Shown here piece after piece: positions 1 through 8,851 of a DNA stretch of 64,000 bases. Source of the DNA: Sideroxydans lithotrophicus ES-1 (GTDB taxonomy: Bacteria > Pseudomonadota > Gammaproteobacteria > Burkholderiales > Gallionellaceae); assembly GCF_000025705.1 (NCBI RefSeq), contig NC_013959.1, forward strand, positions 2,488,001 through 2,552,000, given 5' to 3'. The translations under genes were made by a program, and so were the position numbers. The notes under the pieces were generated by a model. That model was not told where the DNA came from. It saw nothing but the letters and a program-made list of their open reading frames with translations, and ran no database searches. Numbering within the stretch: position 1 is the first letter of the stretch; each line of letters opens with the position of its first letter.

Positions 1-735
1 GGCGCTGGCGACCGCGAATACCGGTATAGGCACTTCCGATTTCGGCAAAGCCTGCGTCACCGCATACATCTGTGCTGCGGCATTCTTGCAGAACGACTCG
101 TATTTATAGGTATCGCGGTCCTGCAGCACACTCACCCACGCCGCCGCAGGCCTCAGCCAGCTGTACAGCCGGTGCAGGTTCGCCCACTTCGCGCGCGAAG
201 TGATCTCGAATGCCGGCGAGAACAGGAACAGTCCGCGCACCCGCTCGTCACGCGAGGCTTGCAGCACGCTCAATGCCGCACCCGCCGAGAACCCGGCCAG
301 ATACAGCTCGTCCACTTCGGCCGCCAGACAGTCCGCACCGTAGGCCACTGCCTTCGCCCATTCCTGCCAGCGCATGTCGAGCAGATCTCCGGGCTGCGTA
401 CCGTGGCCGGGCAACAGGATGGCCATCACCCGGAAGCCGTTGCGCTGAAAGAATGCCGCCAGATGGCGCAGGTGATAGGGAGAGTCGATCAAGCCATGTG
501 TCAGCAGCACGCCGCGCCGATAGGGTTTGCCGTGCCCTTTGCGGTAATCCTCTGCCGGATGCAATTCAAAGGGAGTATTGCCGGCGACGATCTTTTCCTG
601 CTCGTTCCTGCCCTCATGCAGCTGTCGCAGCATGGCCTGTGTGCGCCGCACATATTCATCGAACGGCAGACCCTCACCGGCAAAGTGTGCATTCACGCCG
701 GACGGCCTGTGCCGCAAACCAAGTATTTCCATCAT
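1..735 (-). CDS. alpha/beta hydrolase (serine aminopeptidase/lysophospholipase-like), C-terminus cut by window edge
   Basis: Reading from ATG at 735 gives 245 open codons that run off the left edge, so the C-terminus is missing. The protein has the alpha/beta-hydrolase layout: a first strand followed by VLLTHGLIDSPYHLR, a PGHG loop, and a nucleophile elbow GFSAG near residues 148-152 whose Ser is the likely catalytic residue. The Asp and His of the triad would lie at or beyond the edge. GGAG lies just upstream of the start. Family members hydrolyse acyl esters such as monoacylglycerols or lysophospholipids; the substrate here cannot be read. It is divergent from the EAL protein and close to lipid-synthesis genes, which may be coincidence. 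Confidence 0.8.
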   Translation of the reverse strand, partial: MMEILGLRHRPSGVNAHFAGEGLPFDEYVRRTQAMLRQLHEGRNEQEKIVAGNTPFELHPAEDYRKGHGKPYRRGVLLTHGLIDSPYHLRHLAAFFQRNGFRVMAILLPGHGTQPGDLLDMRWQEWAKAVAYGADCLAAEVDELYLAGFSAGAALSVLQASRDERVRGLFLFSPAFEITSRAKWANLHRLYSWLRPAAAWVSVLQDRDTYKYESFCKNAAAQMYAVTQALPKSEVPIPVFAVASA

Positions 736-805
736 CGCTCCGTCATATTCGCGTAACAAGCCGCGGTTATCGTGCGCTCCCTGATAAGGCAAGCAGGAGG
801 ACTCC

Positions 806-2653
806 ATGCTCAGCATTCTACCTGTCGAGAAGTACCGCACCACTGCCCGCGCATTGTTTTTGGCAACACAAGCATTGACGCGCACCAAGGAGCAACCCAT
901 GACGCCACTCCGCGAGATCCTCGAACAGCGACGATTGAGCGCACTTTTCCAACCCATCCTCGACCTCAAGAGCGGCGAGTTCCTGGGTTTCGAGGGATTG
1001 ATCCGCGGCCCGGCGGACAGCCCGCTGCATTCCCCGGTCAACCTGTTCGGCGCTGCGGAACAACAGGGACTGCAGCTGGAAATGGAGATGCTGTCGCGGC
1101 AGACCGTGCTGGAGACTTTCGCCGAACTCAAGCTGCCCGGCTACCTGTTCCTCAACGTCAGCCCGGAGACCCTGACCCATCCGAGTTTCAAGAACGGCCA
1201 GACGCTGTCGTTCCTGCACGAGCTCGGTCTCGATCCGGAGCGGGTCATCATCGAGATCACCGAGAACCAGCCGACCTTCGATTTCGATGGCATGCGCAGC
1301 GCGCTGCTGCATTACCGCTCCATGGGCTTCAAGATCGCCATCGACGACTTGGGCGAGGGCTTCTCCAGCCTGCGCCTGTGGTCCGAATTGCGCCCCGAGT
1401 TCATCAAGATCGACATGCATTTCGTGCAAGGCGTGGATAGCGACCCGATCAAGCTGCAGTTCCTGAAGTCCATCCAGCACATCGCCGAAAGCTGTGGCAC
1501 GCAGGTCATCGCCGAGGGCGTGGAGACCGAGGCCGAGCTGCGCGTGGTCAAGGACATCGGCATCGCGCTGGGACAGGGCTATTTCATCGCGCGCCCCAAC
1601 CCCACACCGCCGCTGCTGGCTTCCGCCAAGACCAGCAGCATCATCAACTCGTCCAACATCGCGATCTTCCCCAAGGCGGAATTGAACCACCGCTCGCAGA
1701 CGACGGCGCACAAGCTGCTGACCTATGTCGAGCCGGTGCATCCGGAAACGCTGAACGACCACGTGTTCCAGCGTTTCTCCGTCAATCCCGCCCTGCGCAT
1801 CATCCCGGTCGTGAAGAACGGCAGGCCGCACGGGCTCATCAACCGCTACCAGTTCATCGACCGTTTCGCCAAGCCTTACCAGCGCGAACTGCTGGGCAAA
1901 AAACCCTGCGACGAGCTGGTGCAGGGCGAGCCGCTGCTGGTGGAAAAGAACATGCCCATCGAGGAGCTGAGCCACTTCCTGGCCGAGGCGGACAGCCGCC
2001 ACTTTGCCGACGGCTTCATCATCACCGAGAACGGCCGCTACATCGGCGTCGCCTCCGGTCAGGACCTGCTGCGCGAACTCACGCAGATGCAGCTCGAAGC
2101 GGCGCGCTACGCCAACCCGCTCACGCTGCTGCCGGGCAATGTGCCGATCAACGAACACATCGAACGCCTGCTGCAGGCGAACACGCCGTTCGTCGCCTGC
2201 TATTGCGACCTCGACCACTTCAAGCCATTCAACGACACCTACAGCTACCGCAAGGGCGACGAGATGATCCAGCTCACCGGGCGCATCCTCAACTGGGCCT
2301 GCGACCCCAAGCTGGATTTCATCGGCCACATCGGCGGCGACGACTTCATCCTGCTGATGCAGAGCCGCGACTGGAAGACGCGCTGCGAGCAGGCATTGCG
2401 TTCGTTCGAGCAGGCAGCAGAACTGATGTTCAAGGAAGAGCATCTGGCCGCGGGCGGCTACTCCAGCGAAGGCCGCGACGGCACCGTGAAATTCCATCCG
2501 CTCACCAGCCTGTCCATCGGCGCAACCCAGGTCGCACCCGGACAGTTCATCTCGCATCACGAAGTCTCCGCCGCCATGACCGATGCCAAGAAGATGGCGA
2601 AGAAGACCAGCGGCAACAGTCTATTCATCGAGCAACGCACTGCCGTCTCTTAA
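806..2653 (+). CDS. EAL-CBS-GGDEF cyclic-di-GMP signalling protein
   Basis: The domain order is EAL (about residues 40-280), a CBS pair (about 290-440) and a C-terminal GGDEF domain (about 450-600), the reverse of the common GGDEF-EAL order. The EAL signature reads EGL (E63), and the other expected acidic and amide positions look present: NVSP, EITE, DD at 180-181, KID, EGVE and GQG. Phosphodiesterase activity is therefore plausible. The GGDEF signature is GGDDF at 510-514, so cyclase activity is uncertain. No signal peptide or membrane segment is seen, so it is probably cytoplasmic, with the CBS pair sensing a nucleotide. AGGAGG sits 5 nt before this ATG; a second start at 899 also has AAGGAG and would give 584 residues. 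Confidence 0.88.
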   Translation: MLSILPVEKYRTTARALFLATQALTRTKEQPMTPLREILEQRRLSALFQPILDLKSGEFLGFEGLIRGPADSPLHSPVNLFGAAEQQGLQLEMEMLSRQTVLETFAELKLPGYLFLNVSPETLTHPSFKNGQTLSFLHELGLDPERVIIEITENQPTFDFDGMRSALLHYRSMGFKIAIDDLGEGFSSLRLWSELRPEFIKIDMHFVQGVDSDPIKLQFLKSIQHIAESCGTQVIAEGVETEAELRVVKDIGIALGQGYFIARPNPTPPLLASAKTSSIINSSNIAIFPKAELNHRSQTTAHKLLTYVEPVHPETLNDHVFQRFSVNPALRIIPVVKNGRPHGLINRYQFIDRFAKPYQRELLGKKPCDELVQGEPLLVEKNMPIEELSHFLAEADSRHFADGFIITENGRYIGVASGQDLLRELTQMQLEAARYANPLTLLPGNVPINEHIERLLQANTPFVACYCDLDHFKPFNDTYSYRKGDEMIQLTGRILNWACDPKLDFIGHIGGDDFILLMQSRDWKTRCEQALRSFEQAAELMFKEEHLAAGGYSSEGRDGTVKFHPLTSLSIGATQVAPGQFISHHEVSAAMTDAKKMAKKTSGNSLFIEQRTAVS

Positions 2654-2670
2654 CCATGAAGGGGAACGCC

Positions 2671-2805
2671 ATGAAACGCTACGCTACAGGCAACACCGAC
2701 ATCACCGGAAGAAATTTGCACAGCATCCGCACCATGCTGTTCACCCAGGGTTTCGGCAGGACGCTGGATTACTTCTGCACCATCTCCGTGTTCTCCATCG
2801 CCTGA
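2671..2805 (+). CDS. small hypothetical protein (44 aa)
   Basis: A short ORF starts at ATG 2671, with AAGGGG about 6 nt upstream, and ends at 2805, filling the gap between the EAL protein and the acyltransferase. The predicted peptide is basic at the N-terminus, has one Cys and ends in a moderately hydrophobic stretch (CTISVFSIA). An in-frame ATG at 2656 is an alternative start. No family is recognised. Its support is position, same strand as its neighbours and a plausible ribosome site; it could be a leader peptide or chance. Confidence 0.4.
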   Translation: MKRYATGNTDITGRNLHSIRTMLFTQGFGRTLDYFCTISVFSIA

Positions 2806-2818
2806 CCGGAAAATCATC

Positions 2819-3706
2819 TTGACCAGACGCCTGATCGCCCTGTTCCGCGCCGCGCGCCTTGCCCTGCATATCGCGTACGGCCTGTTCCTGGCCGTCTCCT
2901 ATCCATGGTTCGGCCTGGCCATACGGCGCCGCATCCTGCAGAGATGGTCGACCGGCCTGCTCGACATCTTCAACGTGCGCATCGAGATCGACCGCGACGA
3001 TCCATTGCATCGCTTGCACCACGGACTCATCGTCACCAACCACATCTCGTGGCTGGACGTGTTCGTGCTGAATGCCGTCGTGCCGATGCGCTTCGTCGCG
3101 AAATCGGAAGTGCGGCGCTGGCCGGCGATCGGCTGGCTGTGCGCGCGGGCGCAGACCCTGTTCATCGAGCGCGGCAAGGCACGCTCGGCGGCACGCATCA
3201 ACGTGCAGCTGGTCGACCTGCTGCAGCGCGGCGAATGTCTCGCCATCTTTCCCGAAGGTACCACCACCGACGGCAGCAAGGTCGCGCATTTCCATTCATC
3301 GCTGCTGCAACCCGCCATCGATGCCGGTGCACTGGTGCACCCCATCGCCATCCGCTACCAGGACAGGTACGGTGCACATAATCTGGCGTCCGCCTACATA
3401 GACGAGATGTCGTTTGGCGCCTCGATGTGGAACATTCTGAGCGAACCCGAATTGCATGTCCGCCTCGTCGCCACGCCGCCGCTGGATGCAAGCGGGACCG
3501 ACCGGCGCAACCTGACCCGCGCGGTGCACCATCACATCGGCGCGACGCTGGCCGGGATGCACGCAATACCGGTCATGTCGCAAACACCGGAAAGTCCCGA
3601 ACATGTCCTTGCCCGCATGGAGGCAGACCTGCATTTCCAGTCGCTCTACTGCGTATTGCTCGATTCGTCGTTGGCGCAAGAAGCCGCGCAGCAGCCGGCC
3701 AAATAG
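2819..3706 (+). CDS. lysophospholipid acyltransferase, PlsC/OlsA-like
   Basis: This has the PlsC acyltransferase fold: an N-terminal hydrophobic segment (about residues 5-35), the catalytic H-x4-D box in NHISWLD, the FIERG motif and the substrate motif FPEGTT. Family members transfer an acyl group to a lyso-lipid at the cytoplasmic face of the inner membrane. The following gene is an OlsB-like N-acyltransferase, so the likely role is the second step of ornithine-lipid synthesis, O-acylation of lyso-ornithine lipid (OlsA). A general 1-acylglycerol-3-phosphate acyltransferase role remains possible. The start is TTG, the only early start in this frame, with a weak GGA upstream. Confidence 0.82.
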   Translation: MTRRLIALFRAARLALHIAYGLFLAVSYPWFGLAIRRRILQRWSTGLLDIFNVRIEIDRDDPLHRLHHGLIVTNHISWLDVFVLNAVVPMRFVAKSEVRRWPAIGWLCARAQTLFIERGKARSAARINVQLVDLLQRGECLAIFPEGTTTDGSKVAHFHSSLLQPAIDAGALVHPIAIRYQDRYGAHNLASAYIDEMSFGASMWNILSEPELHVRLVATPPLDASGTDRRNLTRAVHHHIGATLAGMHAIPVMSQTPESPEHVLARMEADLHFQSLYCVLLDSSLAQEAAQQPAK

Positions 3707-3790
3707 CGTAATCAATTTTTCACAATCCTTTAACCCTGTTGCAACATCCGCTCGCTAATCTCCTGCCATCAACTCGACAGGAGCATCACC

Positions 3791-4549
3791 ATGCTGGATC
3801 TGATCAAGCAGGAACACCGCGAAGCGCAAGGCCGGCTCACCTTCAGCCTGGCACGCACAGTCGCTGAAGTGGCGGAAGCCCAGCGCGTCCGTTTCAAGGT
3901 CTTCGCCGAAGAGATGGGGGCGAAATTGCCCAGCGCCGACCTCGGCCTGGACATCGACCGCTTCGACGAATTCTGCGACCACCTGCTGGTGCGCGATCAC
4001 GGCGACAACAAGGTCGTCGGCACTTACCGCATCCTGCCGCCGGAGCAGGCAGTACGTGCCGGCGGTTATTATTCCGAGACCGAATTCGACATGACGCGTC
4101 TGATGCACCTGCGCGACCGCATGGTGGAAGTCGGCCGTTCCTGCGTGCATCCGGATTATCGCGACGGCGCGACCATCACCCAGCTGTGGAGCGGACTGGC
4201 GGACTACATCGGCAAGCACGGCCATGAATACCTGATCGGCTGCGCCAGCATCAGCATGGGCGACGGCGGCCACTACGCCGCCAGCGTGTACAACAAGGTG
4301 CACAAGCTGCACGGCGCGCCCGCCGAATATCACGTGTTCCCGCACTGCCGCCTGCCGCTGGAATCGCTGAACCAGAATCTGGAAGTCACCATCCCGCCGC
4401 TGATCAAGGGCTACCTGCGCCTGGGCGCCTACATCGCCGGCGAACCGGCATGGGATCCGGACTTCAACTGCGCCGACCTGTTCATCCTGATGCCGGTGTC
4501 GCGCATGAATGCACGCTACGCCAAACACTTCATGAAAAAAGCAGCATAG
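3791..4549 (+). CDS. olsB: L-ornithine N(alpha)-acyltransferase-like (OlsB family, GNAT fold)
   Basis: This 252-residue protein resembles the OlsB/hemolysin-like acyl-ACP N-acyltransferases: an early VRFKVFAEEMGA block, a conserved segment VEVGRSCVHPDYRDG that lines the acyl-donor site in this family, and IGCASISMGDGG. OlsB moves a 3-hydroxyacyl group from ACP to the alpha-amino group of ornithine, giving lyso-ornithine lipid. The PlsC-type gene 84 nt upstream would complete the lipid, and the pair is the basis for the call. CAGGAG precedes the ATG. A different amino-acid acceptor is possible. Confidence 0.78.
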   Translation: MLDLIKQEHREAQGRLTFSLARTVAEVAEAQRVRFKVFAEEMGAKLPSADLGLDIDRFDEFCDHLLVRDHGDNKVVGTYRILPPEQAVRAGGYYSETEFDMTRLMHLRDRMVEVGRSCVHPDYRDGATITQLWSGLADYIGKHGHEYLIGCASISMGDGGHYAASVYNKVHKLHGAPAEYHVFPHCRLPLESLNQNLEVTIPPLIKGYLRLGAYIAGEPAWDPDFNCADLFILMPVSRMNARYAKHFMKKAA

Positions 4550-4578
4550 CTTTCTCCCTTGCGTCTCTCCTCCCATTG

Positions 4579-4608
4579 CGCGCACGCAGTCCGGTGCGCG
4601 TTCTTTTT
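4579..4608 (+). terminator. intrinsic terminator after olsB
   Basis: CGCGCAC (4579-4585) pairs with GTGCGCG (4594-4600) around an 8-nt loop and is followed by TTCTTTTT. It lies 30 nt after the olsB stop and before dgkA, so the acyltransferase pair and the dgkA group are probably separate transcripts. Confidence 0.75.
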
Positions 4609-4670
4609 GGTTGAGAGGTTACACTTATGTTGTTCGCCCACTCTTATTACTTAAATTTCAGGAGCGCTTG

Positions 4671-5039
4671 ATGGAAAGTCCATACAAAGGCAAGACAGGT
4701 CTGGTGCGTCTATGGAACGCGTTCGGTTATTCGCTGGCCGGATTCCGTGCCGCCTACAAACACGAAGACGCCTTCCGCCAGGAAGTGCTGCTCGCCGTCG
4801 TCATGATCCCGCTGGCGCTGTGGCTGCCCGTGGGTTATATCGGCCAGGCGCTGATGATCTCCAGCGTGCTGCTGGTGATCATCGTCGAGCTGCTCAACTC
4901 CGCCGTCGAAGCGACCGTGGACCGCATCTCGCTGGAGAACCACGACCTGGCCAAGCGCGCCAAGGACATCGGCAGCTCGGCGGTACTGGTGAGCCTGATC
5001 AACGTGTTCGTGGTGTGGGGACTGGTCCTGCTGCACTGA
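4671..5039 (+). CDS. dgkA: diacylglycerol kinase (DgkA, integral membrane)
   Basis: This 122-residue protein is the usual DgkA size and has three membrane segments (about 33-50, 55-75 and 97-120). It carries the family signature ELLNSAVEATVDRI, whose Glu and Asn positions bind Mg-ATP, followed by the ENHDLAKRAKDIGSSAV block. It phosphorylates diacylglycerol to phosphatidic acid in the inner membrane. The ATG at 4671 is preferred because AGGAGCG precedes it. In this neighbourhood it would balance the diacylglycerol pool drawn on by the downstream glycosyltransferase and PAP2 phosphatase. Confidence 0.92.
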   Translation: MESPYKGKTGLVRLWNAFGYSLAGFRAAYKHEDAFRQEVLLAVVMIPLALWLPVGYIGQALMISSVLLVIIVELLNSAVEATVDRISLENHDLAKRAKDIGSSAVLVSLINVFVVWGLVLLH

Positions 5040-5111
5040 TCCTGCGACACCGACCCGCCGTCACAAACTCTTCAAGAAGGTTTAATCAAAAGTTCATGTA
5101 CGCGCGTCAGC

Positions 5112-6335
5112 ATGCGCGTCATGAATACACCAAACCATACCCCCCGCACGAGCCAGCCGCTGAACATCGCGCTGGTGACCGAAACCTACCTGCCCGAGGT
5201 GAACGGCGTCGCCATCACCATCGGGCGCATGGTGCACGGCCTGCGCCAGCGCAAACATCGCATCCACATGATCCGCCCGCGCCAGTTCAAGCAGGACGTC
5301 GCGGCGAAAGAAGACGGCTACGAAGAGACGCTGGTGACCGGCATGCCGATACCCGGCTATCCCGAACTGAAATCCGGCCTGCCGGCAAAAGGCCTGCTGC
5401 TGAAACTGTGGAAGATGCAGCGTCCGGACATCGTGCATATCGCCACCGAAGGCCCGCTCGGCTGGTCGGCACTGTCCGCGGCGCGCAAGCTCAACATCCC
5501 GGTGAGCACCGACTTCCACACCAATTTCCACAGCTATACCGCGCACTACGGCGTCGGCCTGCTGAAGAAGCCCATCGCAGCCTACCTGCGCCACTTCCAC
5601 AACAAGTCGGCCTGCACGCTGGTGCCCACGATCTCGTTGCAGCAGCAACTGGAGTTCGAGGGCTACAAGAACGTGCTGGTGGTCTCGCGCGGTGTCGATG
5701 CCGAGCTGTTCCATCCGTCCAAGCGCAGCAGCGAATTGCGCGCCTCGTGGAATGCGACCGATGACACCCCGGTGGTGATGCTGGTCAGCCGCATCGCGCC
5801 GGAGAAGAACCTGCACGTGGTCATCCAGGCCTTCGAGCAGATGCGCAAGGTCAACCCGCAGGCCCGCCTGGTGATGGTAGGCGACGGCCCGGCCCGCGCC
5901 GAGCTGGAGAAACAGCACCCGCACGTGATCTTCGCCGGCATGCAGACCGGCGAGCCGCTGGCACAGCACTACGCCTCCGGCGACATCTTCCTCTACCCCA
6001 GCCTGACCGAGACCTACGGCAACGTCACCGTCGAGGCGATGGCCAGCGGCCTGGCCACCGTGGCCTACGACTATGCCGCCGCACGCCAGCACATGCGCCA
6101 CGACGAGAACGGGCTGCTGGTGCCGTTCGCCGACACCGACGCCTTCGTCAGGATCGCCACCGGCCTGGTCTCGGACATGGAGCGCGTGCAGCGCCTGCGC
6201 ATCGCCGCACGGCAGACGGTGGAATCGCTGACCTGGGAACACATCATGGGCGAGATGGAATCCGTTTTGCTCGACGTTGTCCGCCAACAGGGAGAACAGA
6301 ATGTCCAACCTGAACTATCCGCTGCAACAGATTAA
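5112..6335 (+). CDS. GT4-family glycosyltransferase, probably glycolipid-forming
   Basis: This is a GT-B fold enzyme. The N-terminal acceptor domain begins LNIALVTETYLPEVNGVA, has the TDFHTNF segment, and the C-terminal domain carries SRIAPEKN, the GDGPARAELE loop and the GT4 donor motif around PSLTETYGNV-x-EAMA. Close families include MgtA/PimB-like mannosyltransferases and the diacylglycerol glycosyltransferases used in phosphate-starvation lipid remodelling. Lying between dgkA and a PAP2 phosphatase favours a diacylglycerol acceptor, but sugar and acceptor are not readable. No strong ribosome site is seen at 5112 or the in-frame ATG at 5121. The 3' end overlaps the next gene by 35 nt. Confidence 0.8.
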   Translation: MRVMNTPNHTPRTSQPLNIALVTETYLPEVNGVAITIGRMVHGLRQRKHRIHMIRPRQFKQDVAAKEDGYEETLVTGMPIPGYPELKSGLPAKGLLLKLWKMQRPDIVHIATEGPLGWSALSAARKLNIPVSTDFHTNFHSYTAHYGVGLLKKPIAAYLRHFHNKSACTLVPTISLQQQLEFEGYKNVLVVSRGVDAELFHPSKRSSELRASWNATDDTPVVMLVSRIAPEKNLHVVIQAFEQMRKVNPQARLVMVGDGPARAELEKQHPHVIFAGMQTGEPLAQHYASGDIFLYPSLTETYGNVTVEAMASGLATVAYDYAAARQHMRHDENGLLVPFADTDAFVRIATGLVSDMERVQRLRIAARQTVESLTWEHIMGEMESVLLDVVRQQGEQNVQPELSAATD

Positions 6336-6834
6336 GACCTGGGATATGGAGCTGTGCGCGTTCTGCAACCGGCAGAGCCGCAACTTCACGGTACGCAACC
6401 TGTTCCGCCTCGCCAGCCGCCTGGGCGACGGTGTGTTCTGGTATGTGCTGATGATCGTGCTGCTGCTGGAATACCAGGGCGCAGCACTGACTGCAGTGGT
6501 GCACATGATCGCCGTCGGCGTGACCGGCACGATCCTGTACAAATTCATCAAGGGCAAGACCCTGCGTCCGCGCCCGTTCAACGTCTATCCCGCCATCGTC
6601 TGCGTCGGCAAGACGCTGGACCAGTTCAGCTTCCCGTCCGGGCACACCATGCACGCGGTGGCGTTCAGCATCGTCTCCATCGCCTATTTCCCGGCGCTGT
6701 TCTGGCTGGTGGTGCCGTTCAGCGTGCTGGTCGGGCTGTCGCGCCCGATACTGGGCCTGCACTACCCCAGCGATGTGCTTGCCGGTGCCGCACTCGGCGC
6801 CGCGGTCGCCGGGCTGTCGTTCAATTTCTTCTGA
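6301..6834 (+). CDS. PAP2-family membrane phosphatase
   Basis: The three PAP2 phosphatase motifs are present in order: K-x6-RP (KGKTLRPRP), PSGHTMH, and SR-x5-H-x3-D (SRPILGLHYPSD). About five hydrophobic segments place it in the inner membrane with the active site on the periplasmic side. Such enzymes dephosphorylate phosphatidic acid, phosphatidylglycerol phosphate or undecaprenyl pyrophosphate. The ATG at 6301 has GGGAGAAC upstream and overlaps the glycosyltransferase end, suggesting translational coupling. A role in releasing diacylglycerol for the preceding glycosyltransferase is inferred from context. Confidence 0.87.
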   Translation: MSNLNYPLQQIKTWDMELCAFCNRQSRNFTVRNLFRLASRLGDGVFWYVLMIVLLLEYQGAALTAVVHMIAVGVTGTILYKFIKGKTLRPRPFNVYPAIVCVGKTLDQFSFPSGHTMHAVAFSIVSIAYFPALFWLVVPFSVLVGLSRPILGLHYPSDVLAGAALGAAVAGLSFNFF

Positions 6835-6870
6835 TCCATCCATCCCTGTTCAACGTTCCGGAGGTCCCGA

Positions 6871-8493
6871 ATGATGCGGCCCGTCTCCCTGCTCAAGACA
6901 CTTACCCTGCAACAGCAACTGCGCCTGATGATGGGCATATCGCTGGTCGGCATGTTCACCGTCATCGCTTTCGTGATGATCAACCTGAACCAGTTGCGCC
7001 AGGAATTCCATACCTACCAGACCATGCAGACGACGGACAAGAGCCTGATCGAGATCGAGGCGACCGCCCTGGCGGTGAGCCGCGGCGACCCCATTCTGGC
7101 CGAGACCGCGACCCAGCTTGAACAGGCGGATGCGCATATCCAGGAGCTGATCAAACGTGTCTCCGATGCGTCATCGCAACCAGCCCTGCTCAAGCCGCTG
7201 GCGGATGTATCCAAACAGTGGACAGCTTATGTGCAGGGCTTCAGGAACGCGATCAAGATCGCCGCGACCAGCCCGAACGACGCGCTGCAGATCCCGGATG
7301 TCATGTACAGCATGTACCTCGCCCCGATGGCGAAGAACCTGGACAGCCTGGTCTCTGCCAACAAATCGGCCGAGATCGCTTCCGGACAGAAGATCGAGAG
7401 TTTCATGAACAAGGTACTGTGGGTGGTGTTGCTGCCGATGATCGCGCTGGGTGTCATCACCGTGCTCGCCGAGACCATGTTCGGCCGCAACCTGCGCAAA
7501 CGCCTGGAACACATCGTCAGCGAGATCAACCATCTGCACAACGGCGACCTCAGCCGCCGCCTGACCGCACACAACAAGGACGAGATCAGCCACCTGTCCG
7601 GCACGATCAACAATTTCATCGCGCGCTTCGAATCCATCCTGCATGAGGTGCATGTCTCGGCCAACCAGACCCACAAGACCGCGCACGGCGTCAGCCAGAT
7701 GGCGCACTCGGTCACCGCCAATGCCAAGGAACAGTCGGCCAAGGTGTTCCAGGTGAGCGATGCCATCGAGACCATGGGCAACACGATCAAGCACATCGCC
7801 ACCAATGCGGCCAATGCCTCTGCCGCTGCCAAACAGACCTTGGCGCTGGTGCAGTCGGGCAGCGAGACCGGTCAGTCCACCATCCTCGCCCTCGGCCAGA
7901 TCGACCAGACCGTCAGTTCGTCAGTCACGACCATGACCGAGTTGAATGTTGCGACCCAGCGCATCGGCAGCGTCAGCAGTATGATCAAGGAGATCGCCGA
8001 GCAGACAAATCTGCTGGCGCTCAATGCCGCCATCGAGGCGGCACGGGCAGGCGAACAGGGCCGCGGTTTCGCGGTGGTCGCCAGCGAAGTGCGCAAGCTG
8101 GCGGAACGCACCACCAGCGCCACGGCGGACATCACCAGGATCGTGCAGCAGATCGAAAGCGAGACCGAACAGGCCAGCACAGCCATGACCCTGGCCAAGC
8201 AGGAAGTGGCCCAGGGCGTGCTGCACGGCGAGAACATGGGCCGGGTGCTGCAGCAGATCGAGGATTCGGTGCTCATCGTCGCCGAGATGATGCGCCAGAT
8301 CGCCTCTTCCACCGAGGACCAGTCGGCCGCCGGCGAGAACATCTCGCTCAACATCAATTCGGTCGCCACCATCAGCGCCAGCACCGCCACCGATATCGAG
8401 CAGGCGCGCAACGAGATGCTGACCCTGGCCAACTCCTCCAAAGCGCTCTACGAAACGATAGGCCAGTTCAAGCTGGCAAGAGCCGCAGCCTGA
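6871..8493 (+). CDS. methyl-accepting chemotaxis protein
   Basis: This is a 540-residue transducer with a first membrane helix at about 20-42, a periplasmic four-helix-type sensor of about 140 residues, a second membrane helix at about 184-206, a HAMP domain (about 207-260) and a long cytoplasmic coiled coil. The conserved hairpin tip, [19 protein letters not shown], starts near residue 376. It would signal through CheA/CheW to the flagellar or twitching motor. No C-terminal CheR-binding pentapeptide is seen; the protein ends [13 protein letters not shown] lies 8 nt before the ATG. The ligand is unknown. It follows the lipid genes on the same strand, 36 nt after the PAP2 stop. Confidence 0.92.
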   Translation: MMRPVSLLKTLTLQQQLRLMMGISLVGMFTVIAFVMINLNQLRQEFHTYQTMQTTDKSLIEIEATALAVSRGDPILAETATQLEQADAHIQELIKRVSDASSQPALLKPLADVSKQWTAYVQGFRNAIKIAATSPNDALQIPDVMYSMYLAPMAKNLDSLVSANKSAEIASGQKIESFMNKVLWVVLLPMIALGVITVLAETMFGRNLRKRLEHIVSEINHLHNGDLSRRLTAHNKDEISHLSGTINNFIARFESILHEVHVSANQTHKTAHGVSQMAHSVTANAKEQSAKVFQVSDAIETMGNTIKHIATNAANASAAAKQTLALVQSGSETGQSTILALGQIDQTVSSSVTTMTELNVATQRIGSVSSMIKEIAEQTNLLALNAAIEAARAGEQGRGFAVVASEVRKLAERTTSATADITRIVQQIESETEQASTAMTLAKQEVAQGVLHGENMGRVLQQIEDSVLIVAEMMRQIASSTEDQSAAGENISLNINSVATISASTATDIEQARNEMLTLANSSKALYETIGQFKLARAAA

Positions 8494-8851
8494 TAGTCAA
8501 ATATCCACTCGGTTCACGGCAGATACTCCGAGCCGGCGAACGGACGGGACCTTTTGATCTTTCCGTAATTCATCACGCACACATCTTCAGCCGCCGTCAT
8601 TCCGGCGAAAGCCGGAATCCAGCCAAACATTAGATTCCCACGCAGTGGGACGACGCACCAAACGCGGCTTTGCCCGCTATGCGGAATTATTGGTCAAGCT
8701 GGATTCCGGCTTTCGCCGGAATGACGCAGGAGCGGATTCCAAATGTTGTCGCCAATTTGGGGAACCTCAATGATCTCGATAACTACCGCCAACCCTTGGC
8801 CACGATCTTTACATCAACTTGGCTGATGGACGGCGATTGATGCAGTGCTGC
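8494..8851. other. intergenic stretch after the chemoreceptor
   Basis: About 360 bases without a supported gene. It contains the palindromic repeat at 8596..8725. The remaining flanks show no RNA gene, no strong terminator and no open frame with a credible ribosome site. Confidence 0.6.
8596..8725. repeat. palindromic repeat element, copy A (130 bp)
   Basis: The left arm (8596-8623) GTCATTCCGGCGAAAGCCGG... is the exact reverse complement of the right arm (8698-8725). Each arm also contains its own small hairpin, CCGGCGAAAGCCGG. The centre holds a further hairpin, TCCCACGCAGTGGGA. Two related copies lie at 15719..15831 and 57775..57898. The structure resembles REP-doublet or NEMIS-like non-autonomous elements. 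Confidence 0.85.

Noticed and set aside
172-878. Plus-strand open frames at the left edge
   Set aside because: The minus strand encodes an alpha/beta hydrolase with a GFSAG elbow; these frames are its shadows.
818-2560. A 580-codon open frame opposite the EAL-CBS-GGDEF gene
   Set aside because: Composition is His/Asp/Val-rich, as expected of an antisense shadow, and the plus-strand frame has clear domains.
5060-5100. A Pho-box-like sequence before the glycosyltransferase (CCGTCAC-AAAC-TCTTCAA)
   Set aside because: The second half-site matches poorly, so phosphate control cannot be claimed from it.
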